Notes: generated by a model from the letters alone, not told the origin. Counted from the stretch's first letter, positions 1-9,432 are shown. The stretch is 64,000 bases of DNA from Martelella lutilitoris (GCF_005924265.1 NZ_VCLB01000010.1:62001-126000), one strand, 5' to 3'. Numbers and translations: made by a program.

Positions 1-1
1 C

Positions 2-2869
2 ATCGGCTTTTCCGTTCTGGTTCACGACATTATTCCTCTTGAAGGGGGGGCGGATGTCGACGAGGCGCAGTCAAGACGTTTTGCGGAATGGCTGACCGTT
101 GCCCTTCAGACCGCAGATCGCATCTATGTTTCCACGGAATTCGTGCGTGCGCAGATTTTGCGCTGGGCGATCCTGGAAGGCGTAGAGGTCGGTGCGCAAA
201 TCGTCAAAGCGCCCTTTGGAGCGCATCCTCTGAAGCAGATTGCTGCCCCTGAGAAACAGCTTCAGCAGGACAAATTCGCCGATCTCGAGGTCGATGATTT
301 TGTTCTCAGCGTCGGCACGATCGATGCGCGCAAGAACCAGGCTATGCTTTGCCGCCTGTGGCGCTTGTTGCTGGAGAAGGGGCATGATGTGCCTCAGCTG
401 GTTCTCGCCGGGCGCAATGATGCGGGTCTGGGCTCTCGGGATTCGATCTATCGTGATCTTGTCGAGACAGGGAAACTTGTTGTCCTGTCCGGACTGGATG
501 ATGAGGAAATCGCGGCGTTGACGCAGGCCTGCCGCTTTACCGCATTTCCCTCGTTGAGCGAAGGATACGGACTTCCGGTCGTCGAGAGCCTTCAGCACGG
601 AAAACTCTGCCTGGCTTCCAATCTTCCGCCTGTCATGGAGCAGGCGAAAGATTTCGCCTGGTATTTCGATCCGAATGACCTTGAAGGTGCTGTCGGGGTA
701 TTCTTGAAAGCTCTCAATGACCGCCCGGCCGTCGAGGCAGCGGAAGACAGGATCAAGAGGGAATTTTCTCGTCCGACCTGGTCCGACGCCGTCGACACCT
801 TGCGAAGCGAGGGCCTTGAAGCGGCCGGTTCTGCTCCGGTTCCTGTGATCTCGGGCTGCTACCGTCCCTATTTTCCCGGAGCGGCACGATTTTCGACCGA
901 CAAGGTGATGAAACGCGCCGCGCGCTGGTGCACGAGTGTCGATCCGGACGTATCCATTCTGATTGTCAACTGGAACGCTTCTGCGCTCACACTGGAGTGC
1001 ATCCGTCAGATCTGGCTGAATACGGAAGGTTACACATATGAGATTGTGATCGTCGACAATGGGTCAGGCGAGGAGGATATCGAACGGCTGTCCAAGCCTA
1101 TCCCGGGCGTTACCTTCATCAAGATCGGTTGCAACCGGTTTTTTGGAGAAGCAAATAACATTGCGGCTGAGGCTGCCAGGGGAAAATATGTCGTATTGTT
1201 GAACAACGATGCCTTCCCGCAGTCCGGCTGGCTTTCCGCCATGCGCCGAATGATGGATGAAAACCCTTCGCTCGGCGCGGTGGGACCAATGTTCCTGTGG
1301 CCGGACGGTCGCGTTCAGGAAGCGGGCGGGACGATCAACGAAGGCGGATATCCAGTCCGCTATGGGCGCGATCAGGACTTTCCGACACAGGATATCCTGT
1401 CGGAGAGGTATGTCGACTATATCTCGGCGGCGGCGCTTTTGATCGATCGTGAAATGTTCATTGCGGCAGCTGGTTTCGATCTCACCTTCGAGCCTGCCTA
1501 TTACGAAGATTCCGACCTGTGCTTCAAGCTTCGCGCACTCGGCAGGCCTGTCGCCTACTGCCCGGACAGCCGGGTTATTCATATCGAAGGCGCTGCAGCG
1601 AACGGCAATACGAAGGCGGAAGCGCGACGCAAGGCTTTGGGCGATGCCAACAGGGACAAGTTTGTCGCGCGCTGGGGCGAGTTCCTGAGAAAACGCGACG
1701 ATGCAGCATTGTCCGAAGCGCTTGCAGACTTCGTGCCGGACAAGTGGTCCACGCCTCCGCAGGAGACCGCGGAGCTTCCTGTCGCCGTTGTCTATACACC
1801 CTACTCGGTCACGCCCGGAGGCGGCGAACGCTACCTGTTCAGCGCTGCCCGTCAACTTGCCCGCACGCACAGGGTCGAAGTGGTTACGCCCAACCGCTAT
1901 TCTGATCTCCGTTTGCGCCAGATCGGCTCCGCTTTCGACCTCGACCTTGGCATGCTTTGCTTCAAGACGCTCGCAGAGTTCGAGAAGGGCCCCGATCCGG
2001 ACCTCATGCTGACCATGGGCAATGCCGCGCTGCCGCCTGTCGCGGGCCGCGGTCGGGTGCGGATCTATCACTGCCAGTTCCCGTTTCAGTTGAAGGAGAA
2101 CGCCAGCAGCGATGGCGACATGCTGCAGACCTACCAGGCGGTGATGGTCAATTCGACCTTCACGGAGGAAAACTACAGGAGCCGTTGTCGCAAGGCCGGG
2201 CTTCCGGCCGTGCCGACCAGAATTGTCTATCCGCCTGTTCCCTTGGTCGAGCCTGCGGCCTCAAGGCGTCGGATGATCCTGTCCGTGGGGCGTTTCTTTG
2301 TCGGCGGCCACTCGAAGCGGCAGGATCTTCAGATTGAGGCATTCCGGAAGCTCATCGAAAGCGGCGTCAACGACGTGGAATTGCATCTGGCCGGTTCGTC
2401 ATTCCCGGAGGCCAGCGATATCGATTTCCTCGCCTCCATTCGAGAAGCTGCCGCTGACCTGCCTGTTTTCTTCCATGTCAATTGTCCGATAGCCACGCTC
2501 AGGCGGCTTTACGCGGAGAGCCTGATTTACTGGCATGCAACCGGCCTTGGCCGCGATCTTCAAGCGGAACCCGAAAAGGCGGAGCATTTCGGGATCAGTC
2601 TCGTTGAAGCGATGTCGGGCGGTGCGATCCCTGTTGCCCTTCGCGCCGGCGGCCCGACCGAGATTGTCACGGATGGTCTCAACGGCTTTTTCTTCGAGGA
2701 CCTGGATGGCTTGGTTGTCCAGACCAGACGTTTGCTGAACGACACTTCGGACGAAACGTTGGAGATGCTGAGCCTTGCTGCCCATTCGCGCGCTTCCGAC
2801 TTCGGGTATCAGCGTTTCGAAAGCGCTGTGTCTTCGCTATTCGCGCAGGACGTCGCCGCCGGCGAGTGA
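2..2869 (+). CDS. Multidomain glycosyltransferase (GT4-GT2-GT4), 5' end cut by window edge
   Basis: The reading frame is open from the first codon of the window to TGA at 2867-2869, so the true start lies upstream; at least 955 codons are visible. Three transferase units follow one another. The first is the rest of a GT4 (GT-B fold) enzyme, with VLVHDIIPLE near nt 20-50 and the C-terminal sugar-nucleotide motif EGYGLPVVE near nt 555-585. A GT2 (GT-A) domain runs from about nt 940 to 1700, with VSILIVNWN, VIVDNGSG, LLNNDAFP and YEDSDLCFKLRALG. A second GT4 unit runs from about nt 1780, with TPGGGERY and GISLVEAMSGG. No signal peptide or membrane segment is seen in the visible part, so a cytoplasmic role in building a repeating cell-surface glycan is inferred. 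Donor and acceptor sugars cannot be read from sequence. Confidence 0.85.
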   Translation: MGFSVLVHDIIPLEGGADVDEAQSRRFAEWLTVALQTADRIYVSTEFVRAQILRWAILEGVEVGAQIVKAPFGAHPLKQIAAPEKQLQQDKFADLEVDDFVLSVGTIDARKNQAMLCRLWRLLLEKGHDVPQLVLAGRNDAGLGSRDSIYRDLVETGKLVVLSGLDDEEIAALTQACRFTAFPSLSEGYGLPVVESLQHGKLCLASNLPPVMEQAKDFAWYFDPNDLEGAVGVFLKALNDRPAVEAAEDRIKREFSRPTWSDAVDTLRSEGLEAAGSAPVPVISGCYRPYFPGAARFSTDKVMKRAARWCTSVDPDVSILIVNWNASALTLECIRQIWLNTEGYTYEIVIVDNGSGEEDIERLSKPIPGVTFIKIGCNRFFGEANNIAAEAARGKYVVLLNNDAFPQSGWLSAMRRMMDENPSLGAVGPMFLWPDGRVQEAGGTINEGGYPVRYGRDQDFPTQDILSERYVDYISAAALLIDREMFIAAAGFDLTFEPAYYEDSDLCFKLRALGRPVAYCPDSRVIHIEGAAANGNTKAEARRKALGDANRDKFVARWGEFLRKRDDAALSEALADFVPDKWSTPPQETAELPVAVVYTPYSVTPGGGERYLFSAARQLARTHRVEVVTPNRYSDLRLRQIGSAFDLDLGMLCFKTLAEFEKGPDPDLMLTMGNAALPPVAGRGRVRIYHCQFPFQLKENASSDGDMLQTYQAVMVNSTFTEENYRSRCRKAGLPAVPTRIVYPPVPLVEPAASRRRMILSVGRFFVGGHSKRQDLQIEAFRKLIESGVNDVELHLAGSSFPEASDIDFLASIREAAADLPVFFHVNCPIATLRRLYAESLIYWHATGLGRDLQAEPEKAEHFGISLVEAMSGGAIPVALRAGGPTEIVTDGLNGFFFEDLDGLVVQTRRLLNDTSDETLEMLSLAAHSRASDFGYQRFESAVSSLFAQDVAAGE

Positions 2870-2972
2870 GACGTTGCGTGAAAATGAAGAGCCATTCGAC
2901 GTGCCGGAAAGTCTGACCTGGCACTAGAGCCCTTCAGATTGGATTGGAGTCCGGCCGATCGAGGGCGGACAT

Positions 2973-3177
2973 ATGACGAAGCAGGGATTTACGGAAGAGC
3001 AGATTACTTTGGTGCTGAAGGAGCAGGGTGAGCCCTTGCGGACGGCGCAAGGGTGGCCGACGTGTGCCGCAAGCACGGGATTTCAGACGCGACCTTTAAT
3101 AAGTGAAAAGCCAAATACGGCGGCATGGACGTTTCCGGGGCGAAGCGGCTGACGGCGCTGGACGCGCGTTCGGCAAA
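2973..3177 (+). pseudogene. Remnant of IS3-family transposase OrfA
   Basis: The start reads MTKQGFTEEQITLVLKEQG, the usual N-terminus of IS3-family OrfA. A frameshift near 3030-3050 then moves the homology into another frame, VADVCRKHGISDATF, and the Trp codon expected in the YKWKAKYGG motif is TGA here (FNK-stop-KAKYGGMDVS). Similarity fades after about 3177, before the leucine-zipper region, and no OrfB or terminal inverted repeats are visible. It is a dead fragment in the 358-bp gap between the glycosyltransferase and fdsD. The rest of that gap holds nothing recognisable. Confidence 0.8.
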
Positions 3178-3227
3178 GCAGCAGCATCAAGGTATGGCAA
3201 ACAGGCAGCGTTTCAGTGGCAGCGCGC

Positions 3228-3452
3228 TCAGTCGTGCTTGTCCACCGGCCGAATGCTGTCTCTGGCCTCTATGACAAGTAGGTCAAAGTCACTGCCGGGC
3301 TCTTCCAGCATCTCGAAGAGCTGGGTACGCATACGCGGTTCCCAGAACTTGCTGATGTGGTCGGCGACGCCGGCCACTGCCTCCTCATGCGGGCGAGAGC
3401 GGAAGAAGGCGGCAATCTGGTTGGCCATATAGGTCAGCTTTTCAGGTGCCAT
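3228..3452 (-). CDS. fdsD: Formate dehydrogenase delta subunit FdsD
   Basis: A 74-residue protein beginning MAPEKLTYMANQIAAFF, with the motif VADHISKFWEPRMR typical of the FdsD/FdhD-delta small subunit. In Rhodobacter and Cupriavidus this subunit accompanies the soluble NAD-dependent FdsABG formate dehydrogenase and is needed for assembly or maturation; it has no cofactor motif. It lies 53 bp downstream of fdsA on the same strand and ends the operon. The fdhD/fdsC chaperone gene usually found between fdsA and fdsD is absent. Confidence 0.85.
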   Translation of the reverse strand: MAPEKLTYMANQIAAFFRSRPHEEAVAGVADHISKFWEPRMRTQLFEMLEEPGSDFDLLVIEARDSIRPVDKHD

Positions 3453-3505
3453 GTCATTTGTCCTCCACCGGACATCCCGGCCGTATTTGCCGGTGATGCG
3501 CCATT

Positions 3506-6379
3506 CTACTCTGCCGCCTCGACGCGTCGCGCCTGTCTCGAAAAGTTCTCATATTCCTCCTGCCAGTCCGTCGGCCCGTTGGATGGCGAGACCTGAACCG
3601 CCGTCACCTTGTATTCCGGGCAGTTCGTCGCCCAGTCGGAAAAATCCGTGGTGATGACATTGGCCTGCGTGGCCGGGTGATGGAAGGTGGTGTAGACCAC
3701 ACCCGGCGAGACCCGGTCGGTAATTTTCGCGCGCAGGCTGGTCTCGCCGGAGCGGCTCTGCAGTTTCACCCAATCGCCGTCCTTCACGCCGCGAAGCTCG
3801 GCGTCATGCGGATGGATTTCGAGAACATCCTCCTCGTGCCAGACGACATTGTCCGTCCGCCGCGTCTGCGCGCCGACATTATACTGGCTGAGAATGCGGC
3901 CCGTGGTCAGAAGCAGCGGGAAGCGCGGTCCGGTCTTCTCGTCGGTCGCCACGTAATCGGTGCGGATGAAGCGTCCCTTGCCGCGCACGAAACCGTCGAT
4001 ATGCATGATCGGCGTGCCGTCCGGCGTCTCGTCATTGCAGGGCCACTGCACCGAGCCTTTCTCGTCCAGCAGGTCATAGGTGACATTGGCAAAGCTCGGC
4101 GTCGTCGCGGCAATCTCTGCCATGATCTCGGATGGATGGGCATAGGACCAGTTGCCGCCCATCGCGTTTGCGAGCAACTGTGTCACCTCCCAGTCGGCAT
4201 AGCCGGCCTTTGGCGACATCACCTTGCGCACCCGGTTGATCCGCCGTTCGGCATTGGTGAAGGTGCCGTCCTTTTCCAGGAAGGTCGAGCCCGGCAGGAA
4301 GACATGCGCGTAATTCGCCGTTTCGTTCAAGAAGATATCGTGGACGATGACGCATTCCATCGCCGCCAGCCCGGCCGACACATGCTTGGTATCCGGGTCG
4401 GATTGCAGAATATCCTCGCCCTGGCAGTAAAGCCCCTTGAAGGTGCCGTCGACGGCGGCGTCCAGCATGTTGGGAATGCGCAGACCCGGCTCGTCCGAAA
4501 TCGGCACGCCCCAGGCCTTTTCGAAGATATCGCGGACATCCGCGTTGTTGACATGGCGGTAGCCCGGCAGTTCGTGCGGGAAGGAGCCCATATCGCAGGA
4601 GCCCTGAACATTGTTCTGGCCGCGCAACGGGTTCACGCCGACGCCGCGCCTGCCGATATTGCCGGTCATCATCGCAAGGTTGGCAAGACCGATGACGGTG
4701 GTCGAGCCCTGCGAATGCTCGGTAACGCCGAGACCGTAATAAATGGCCGCATTGCCGCCCTTGGCATAAAGCCGTGCCGCTTCCCGAACCGTTGCGGCCG
4801 GAACGCCGGTCAGCGCCTCGACAGATTCCGGGCTGTTGGCGGGCTCGGCGGCAAAGGCGGCATAATCCTGGAACTCGTCCCAGTCGCAACGCTCGCGGAT
4901 GAAGGCCTCGTCGTAGAGCCCCTCGGTGACGATCACATGCGCAAGCGCGGTGACGATGGCCACATTGGTGCCCGGGCGCAGCGCCAGATGATGGCTTGCC
5001 GCCACATGCGGCGTCCGGACCAGATCGATGCGGCGCGGGTCGATGACGATCAGCTTGGCCCCCTGCCGCAGCCGCTTTTTCAGCCGCGAGGCAAACACCG
5101 GATGCCCGTCGGTTGGGTTGGCGCCGATGACGAGCGCGACATCGACGTCTTCGACGCTGTCGAAATCCTGGGTTCCCGCCGACGTGCCGAAGGTCTGGCC
5201 GAGCCCGTAGCCGGTCGGCGAGTGGCAGACACGGGCGCAGGTATCGGTATTGTTGTTGCCGAAAACCGCGCGCGCGAGTTTCTGCACCAGATAGGTCTCT
5301 TCATTGGTGCAGCGCGACGAGGTGATGACGCCGATCGAATCCCGCCCGTAATTCGCCTGAAGCCGGCGCAGCCTGGACGCGGCAAAGCCGAGCGCCTCCT
5401 CCCACGAAACCTCGCGCCAGGGGTCGGTGATATTCTCACGGATCATCGGGTTGAGGACACGGTCCTTGTGGCTGGCATAGCCATAGGCAAAACGGCCCTT
5501 GACGCAGGAATGGCCGTGATTGGCCTTGCCATCCTTGTAGGGCACCATGCGCACGAGTTCCTCGCCGCGCATTTCCGCCTTGAAGGAACAGCCGACGCCG
5601 CAATAGGCGCAGGTGGTGACGACGGAGTGTTCCGGCTGGCCGATATCGTAAATCGATTTTTCCTGCAGCGTCGCCGTCGGGCAGGCCTGAACGCAGGCCC
5701 CGCAGGAGACGCATTCGGAGCCGAGAAAGTCATCGCCGAAACTGCCGGGCGACACGCGGGATTCGAAACCGCGGCCTGCAATCGTCAACGCGAAGGTCCC
5801 TTGCACCTCTTCGCAGGCGCGCACGCAGCGCGAACAGACGATGCATTTCGACGGATCATAGGTGAAATAGGGGTTGCTCTCATCCTTCGGCAGATAGCGT
5901 GCGTTGACCTCGCCGCCGCCGTCGCGCGTCTTCACATGGTTGCCGCCGTCATAGCCGTAGCGCACATCGCGCAGGCCCACGGCGCCGGCCATGTCCTGAA
6001 GCTCGCAGTCGCCATTGGCTGCGCAGGTGAGGCAATCGAGCGGGTGGTCGGAGATATAAAGCTCCATCACCCCGCGGCGCAGCGTCTTCAGCTTGTCGGT
6101 CTGGGTCGAGACCACCATGCCATCGGCAACCGGCGTGGTGCAGGAGGCCGGCGTGCCGCGCCGCCCCTCGATTTCCACCAGGCAGAGCCGGCAGGAGCCG
6201 AAGGCGTCGACCATGTCGGTCGAGCACAGCTTGGGAATGGCGATCCCGGTTTCCATGGCCGCCCGCATCACCGATGTGCCTTCGGGAACGGTGACCTCGA
6301 AGCCGTCGATGGTGAGCGTAACCGTCGCCTCTGATTTCGAAGCCGGTGTGCCGTAATCGATTTCCTTGATCAGGGACAT
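3506..6379 (-). CDS. fdsA: NAD-dependent formate dehydrogenase, alpha (molybdenum) subunit
   Basis: A 957-residue catalytic subunit that oxidises formate to CO2 at a bis-MGD molybdenum centre in the cytoplasm. Cofactor ligands are all visible: N-terminal 2Fe-2S (Cys52, 63, 66, 80); His-ligated cluster HPLDCLTCAANGDC (His112, Cys116, 119, 125); ferredoxin-like 4Fe-4S clusters (Cys179/182/185/189 and Cys223/226/229/233); the 4Fe-4S next to the pterin (Cys257/260/264/292). Mo ligand Cys385 sits in RVCHSPTG, matching Cys386 of Rhodobacter capsulatus FdsA, so this is a Cys, not a selenocysteine, enzyme. Length is normal for FdsA. The start is 4 bp after the fdsB stop, implying translational coupling. 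Confidence 0.96.
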   Translation of the reverse strand: MSLIKEIDYGTPASKSEATVTLTIDGFEVTVPEGTSVMRAAMETGIAIPKLCSTDMVDAFGSCRLCLVEIEGRRGTPASCTTPVADGMVVSTQTDKLKTLRRGVMELYISDHPLDCLTCAANGDCELQDMAGAVGLRDVRYGYDGGNHVKTRDGGGEVNARYLPKDESNPYFTYDPSKCIVCSRCVRACEEVQGTFALTIAGRGFESRVSPGSFGDDFLGSECVSCGACVQACPTATLQEKSIYDIGQPEHSVVTTCAYCGVGCSFKAEMRGEELVRMVPYKDGKANHGHSCVKGRFAYGYASHKDRVLNPMIRENITDPWREVSWEEALGFAASRLRRLQANYGRDSIGVITSSRCTNEETYLVQKLARAVFGNNNTDTCARVCHSPTGYGLGQTFGTSAGTQDFDSVEDVDVALVIGANPTDGHPVFASRLKKRLRQGAKLIVIDPRRIDLVRTPHVAASHHLALRPGTNVAIVTALAHVIVTEGLYDEAFIRERCDWDEFQDYAAFAAEPANSPESVEALTGVPAATVREAARLYAKGGNAAIYYGLGVTEHSQGSTTVIGLANLAMMTGNIGRRGVGVNPLRGQNNVQGSCDMGSFPHELPGYRHVNNADVRDIFEKAWGVPISDEPGLRIPNMLDAAVDGTFKGLYCQGEDILQSDPDTKHVSAGLAAMECVIVHDIFLNETANYAHVFLPGSTFLEKDGTFTNAERRINRVRKVMSPKAGYADWEVTQLLANAMGGNWSYAHPSEIMAEIAATTPSFANVTYDLLDEKGSVQWPCNDETPDGTPIMHIDGFVRGKGRFIRTDYVATDEKTGPRFPLLLTTGRILSQYNVGAQTRRTDNVVWHEEDVLEIHPHDAELRGVKDGDWVKLQSRSGETSLRAKITDRVSPGVVYTTFHHPATQANVITTDFSDWATNCPEYKVTAVQVSPSNGPTDWQEEYENFSRQARRVEAAE

Positions 6380-6383
6380 GTCA

Positions 6384-7955
6384 CTACTCCGCTGCTTCTG
6401 CCGGTTGGGTCTGTGACTGAGGGCGCGGTCCGAAGTCTTCCGGGAAGTGGGTGAGCGCGCTTGAAACCGGGTAAGGCGTGAAGCCGCCCAGCGCGCAGAG
6501 CGAACCTAGCCGCATCGTGTTGCACAGGTCATCCAGAAGCGCCTTTTGCTCGGCGACCCCCGCGCCCGCCGCGATCTTGTCGATCACTTCGGCTCCGCGC
6601 ACCGCGCCGATGCGACAGGGCGTGCACTTGCCGCAGCTTTCCAGCGCACAGAATTCAAAGGCGAAGCGCGCCTGTTTCATCATGTCGACTGTGTCGTCAA
6701 AGACGACGATGCCGGCATGGCCGATCAGGCCGTTATTGGCGGTAAAGGCCTCATAGTCGAAGGGAATATCGAAGTGGCTCGTCGGAAAATAAGCGCCGAG
6801 CGGCCCGCCGACCTGCACGGCCTTCACCGGCCGGCCGCTCGCCGTGCCGCCGCCGATATCGTAAATCAGTTCATTGAGCGTGATCCCGAAGGCGGTCTCG
6901 AACAGCCCGCCATGTTTGATATTGCCGGCAAGCTGTATCGGCATGGTGCCGCGCGATTTGCCGACGCCGAAATCACGATAGTATTCCGCGCCGCGGTCCA
7001 GGATCAGCGGGATGGAGGCCAGCGACAGCACATTGTTGACCACGGTCGGACAGCCGAACAGGCCTTCAAGCGCCGGGACCGGCGGCTTGGCGCGCACGAC
7101 GCCGCGCTTGCCTTCCAGGCTGTTGAGCATCGAGGTTTCCTCGCCGCAGACATAGGCCCCGGCGCCCACGCGCATTTCCATATCGAAAGCGTGTTCGGAG
7201 CCGAGCACCGCCGGGCCCAGAATGCCCTCCCGGCGCGCGATCTCGATCGCCGCTCTCATGGTTTGGATCGCATGGGGATATTCCGAGCGGGTGTAGATAT
7301 AGCCCTTGGTCGCGCCCGTCGCGATGCCCGCGATCGCCATGCCTTCGATCAGCACGAAGGGGTCGCCCTCCATGATCATCCGGTCGGCAAAGGTGCCGCT
7401 GTCGCCTTCGTCGGCGTTGCAGACGACGTATTTCCGTGCACCCGGCGCCTTGCGGACCGTGTCCCATTTGATGCCGGTCGGAAAGCCGGCGCCACCGCGA
7501 CCGCGCAGGCCACTGTCGGTGACCATCTGAACGATGTCGCCGGGCTGCATCGTTACCGCGTTTTCAAGTCCGCGCAGCCCCTTGTAATGGCGGTAGTCAG
7601 AGACGGACAGCGGGTCCGTCACGCCGCAGCGGGCAAAGGTCAGGCGCGTCTGCCGCTTCAGGAACGGCAGTTCACGGGCTTCGCCAAGGAAAAGCGGATG
7701 ATCTGCGCCCTCCAGAAAACCGGCATCGAACAGGCCTTCGACATCAGATGGTTTTACCGGGCCATAGGCAACGCGGCCATGGCCGGTGCGCACTTCGACC
7801 ATCGGCTCCAGCCAGTGCAGGCCGCGCGAGCCATTGCGCACGATCTGCGCGTCCAGCCCGCGGGCGGCAAGCGTTTGAGAGATGGCCGATGCCACCTTGT
7901 CGGCGCCAACGGCGAGGGCAGCAGCATCGCAAGGAATGAAAATGACGGGTTTCAT
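6384..7955 (-). CDS. fdsB: NAD-dependent formate dehydrogenase, beta (NADH/FMN) subunit
   Basis: A 523-residue diaphorase subunit homologous to NuoF of complex I. It has an N-terminal thioredoxin-like region (about 1-110), the NADH/FMN fold with SGLRGRGGAGFPTG and GAGAYVCGEETSML, and a C-terminal 4Fe-4S motif ESCGKCTPCR with a further Cys near the end. It passes electrons from the Fe-S chain of FdsA/FdsG to NAD+. It overlaps fdsG by 4 bp and is followed by fdsA after 4 bp, the standard fdsGBA arrangement. Confidence 0.95.
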   Translation of the reverse strand: MKPVIFIPCDAAALAVGADKVASAISQTLAARGLDAQIVRNGSRGLHWLEPMVEVRTGHGRVAYGPVKPSDVEGLFDAGFLEGADHPLFLGEARELPFLKRQTRLTFARCGVTDPLSVSDYRHYKGLRGLENAVTMQPGDIVQMVTDSGLRGRGGAGFPTGIKWDTVRKAPGARKYVVCNADEGDSGTFADRMIMEGDPFVLIEGMAIAGIATGATKGYIYTRSEYPHAIQTMRAAIEIARREGILGPAVLGSEHAFDMEMRVGAGAYVCGEETSMLNSLEGKRGVVRAKPPVPALEGLFGCPTVVNNVLSLASIPLILDRGAEYYRDFGVGKSRGTMPIQLAGNIKHGGLFETAFGITLNELIYDIGGGTASGRPVKAVQVGGPLGAYFPTSHFDIPFDYEAFTANNGLIGHAGIVVFDDTVDMMKQARFAFEFCALESCGKCTPCRIGAVRGAEVIDKIAAGAGVAEQKALLDDLCNTMRLGSLCALGGFTPYPVSSALTHFPEDFGPRPQSQTQPAEAAE

Positions 7956-8434
7956 CGTCCGGCCTCCGCAACGACATCCTTCAGCGTCGCTTCGTCGAGC
8001 CGACCATAGATCGCATCATCCAGCATGGCCGCCGGCGCGCAGGAACAAAGGCCCAGACAGTAGACGGGTTCAAGCGTCAACCGGCCATCCGCGGTCGTCT
8101 CGTGCCAATCGAGACCAAGCGCCGCGCGCAGACCATCGGCCAGCGCCTCGCCGCCCATGGACTGGCAGGCTTCGGCGCGACAGATCCTCAACACGTGATG
8201 ACCGGCGGGTTCGCGGCGGAAATCATGATAAAAACTCATGACGCCATGCACTTCGGCGCGGCTGAGGTTCAGCTTGTCCGCGACGAGCCGCAATGCGGCT
8301 TCCGGCACATAACCGAATTCTGCCTGTATATCCTGCAATATAGGCAATAGCGGCGCTTCACGCTCAAGATGGTCTTCGACGATCGCGGCCGTCCGTGCGG
8401 AAACCGCCTCCCGTTGCACATTCACATCCATCAA
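7952..8434 (-). CDS. fdsG: NAD-dependent formate dehydrogenase, gamma (2Fe-2S) subunit
   Basis: A 160-residue NuoE-like protein with the four-Cys thioredoxin-fold 2Fe-2S arrangement, RICRAEACQSMGG followed by VYCLGLCSCAPA. It forms the NADH-oxidising half of the complex together with FdsB. It is the first structural gene of the operon, and its end overlaps fdsB by 4 bp (ATGA). A GGAGGAG ribosome binding site precedes the ATG. Confidence 0.94.
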   Translation of the reverse strand: MMDVNVQREAVSARTAAIVEDHLEREAPLLPILQDIQAEFGYVPEAALRLVADKLNLSRAEVHGVMSFYHDFRREPAGHHVLRICRAEACQSMGGEALADGLRAALGLDWHETTADGRLTLEPVYCLGLCSCAPAAMLDDAIYGRLDEATLKDVVAEAGR

Positions 8435-8523
8435 GCCGCTCCTCCCGCAGAACCCGACTTGAAAAATGTCATACCCACTGCTGCTTGATCAATGCCGCAG
8501 TTCCGTCAGTCAATGGCTTTTTC
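8435..8523 (-). promoter_or_regulatory. Leader/promoter region of fdsGBA-D with candidate LysR site
   Basis: The 89-bp gap between the regulator and fdsG contains the palindrome TTGATCAA at 8485-8492, about 50 bp upstream of the fdsG start. It is a plausible half of a LysR-type binding region, but the full T-N11-A architecture is not clear. No terminator is visible between lysR and fdsG, so read-through from the regulator gene is possible. Confidence 0.35.
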
Positions 8524-9432
8524 TTATAGATGACTTTCCTGTTCAAGTTTATCCGCCTGGGCCAGGTGCCGCGCCTGCCGCAACACGGCAGAAATCAACG
8601 GGGCATGTGGCTCGCGGTGGGTGGCAACGAGACCGACACGGGCGCCCGCAACCGGATCGACGATCGGTATGGTCTTCAGCGTGCCGATGGCAAACGTCGT
8701 TGCCAGACTTTCCGGCATGATGGTCGACCAGAGGCCGGTCTGCACATGGGCAAACAGCGTGACGATCGAATCCGATTCAAGCGTCGGCGCGACATCGGCG
8801 GAAGCATCGGCAAGTATCCCGTCAAGAATCCGCCGGTTCTGCATATCCTTGGTCAAAAGGCAGAGCGGAAGGCGGCTGACATCCCGCCAGGTGATCCGCT
8901 GGCCGGTCGCCTGCTCTGTATCCGCGCCCGTCACCAGACAATAGGTTTCGCGGTAGAGCGGGATCTGCGTGACCTTCCCCACCGGCTCGTTGTCGAGATA
9001 GGTAATGCCGACGTCAATTTCGAGATTTTCCAGAAGCGACAGGATTTCGGAGGACGAACGCGACAACACGGAGACGGTGACACCGGGATTGCCCGCAACA
9101 AACGGCGCCGTCAGCGCCGGAACATAGGAAAGCGCGGTGGGTATGGCCGCCACCTTCAGGTGGCCGCTGAGCCCATGACGCATGGTCTCGAGTTCCTGCT
9201 GCATGGTCCGGGCATCGCCGACAAGCCGCCGCGCCCATTCCAGCACCCGCTCTCCTTCAGGCGTCAGCCCCTGAAACCTGGAGCCGCGCAACACCAGAAG
9301 CACGCCCAGCTGCTCCTCAAGTTGCTTTATGGATGCCGAGAGCGCCGGCTGCGAAACGCCGCAGGCCTGCGCCGCATGCCCAAAATGCTGCTCCCGCGCC
9401 AGCGTTATGAACATGTCCAGTTTTTCGATCAT
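8524..9432 (-). CDS. LysR-family regulator, probable formate dehydrogenase operon activator (FdsR-like)
   Basis: A 302-residue protein with an N-terminal winged HTH (MIEKLDMFITLAREQHFG, then GVSQPALSASIKQLEEQLGV) and a C-terminal periplasmic-binding-like effector domain. I place the start at 9432 because GGTGGA precedes that ATG and the canonical LysR N-terminus begins there; the open frame continues about 37 codons upstream without family similarity. It is co-oriented with and directly upstream of fdsG, like the LysR-type FdsR of Cupriavidus necator. Formate control is inferred from position only. Confidence 0.85.
   Translation of the reverse strand: MIEKLDMFITLAREQHFGHAAQACGVSQPALSASIKQLEEQLGVLLVLRGSRFQGLTPEGERVLEWARRLVGDARTMQQELETMRHGLSGHLKVAAIPTALSYVPALTAPFVAGNPGVTVSVLSRSSSEILSLLENLEIDVGITYLDNEPVGKVTQIPLYRETYCLVTGADTEQATGQRITWRDVSRLPLCLLTKDMQNRRILDGILADASADVAPTLESDSIVTLFAHVQTGLWSTIMPESLATTFAIGTLKTIPIVDPVAGARVGLVATHREPHAPLISAVLRQARHLAQADKLEQESHL

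Noticed and set aside
3677-6334. Long plus-strand open frame of 885 codons opposite fdsA
   Set aside because: Antisense shadow of a high-GC gene; its protein is Arg/Gly/His-rich without domains, while the opposite strand has every formate dehydrogenase cofactor motif.
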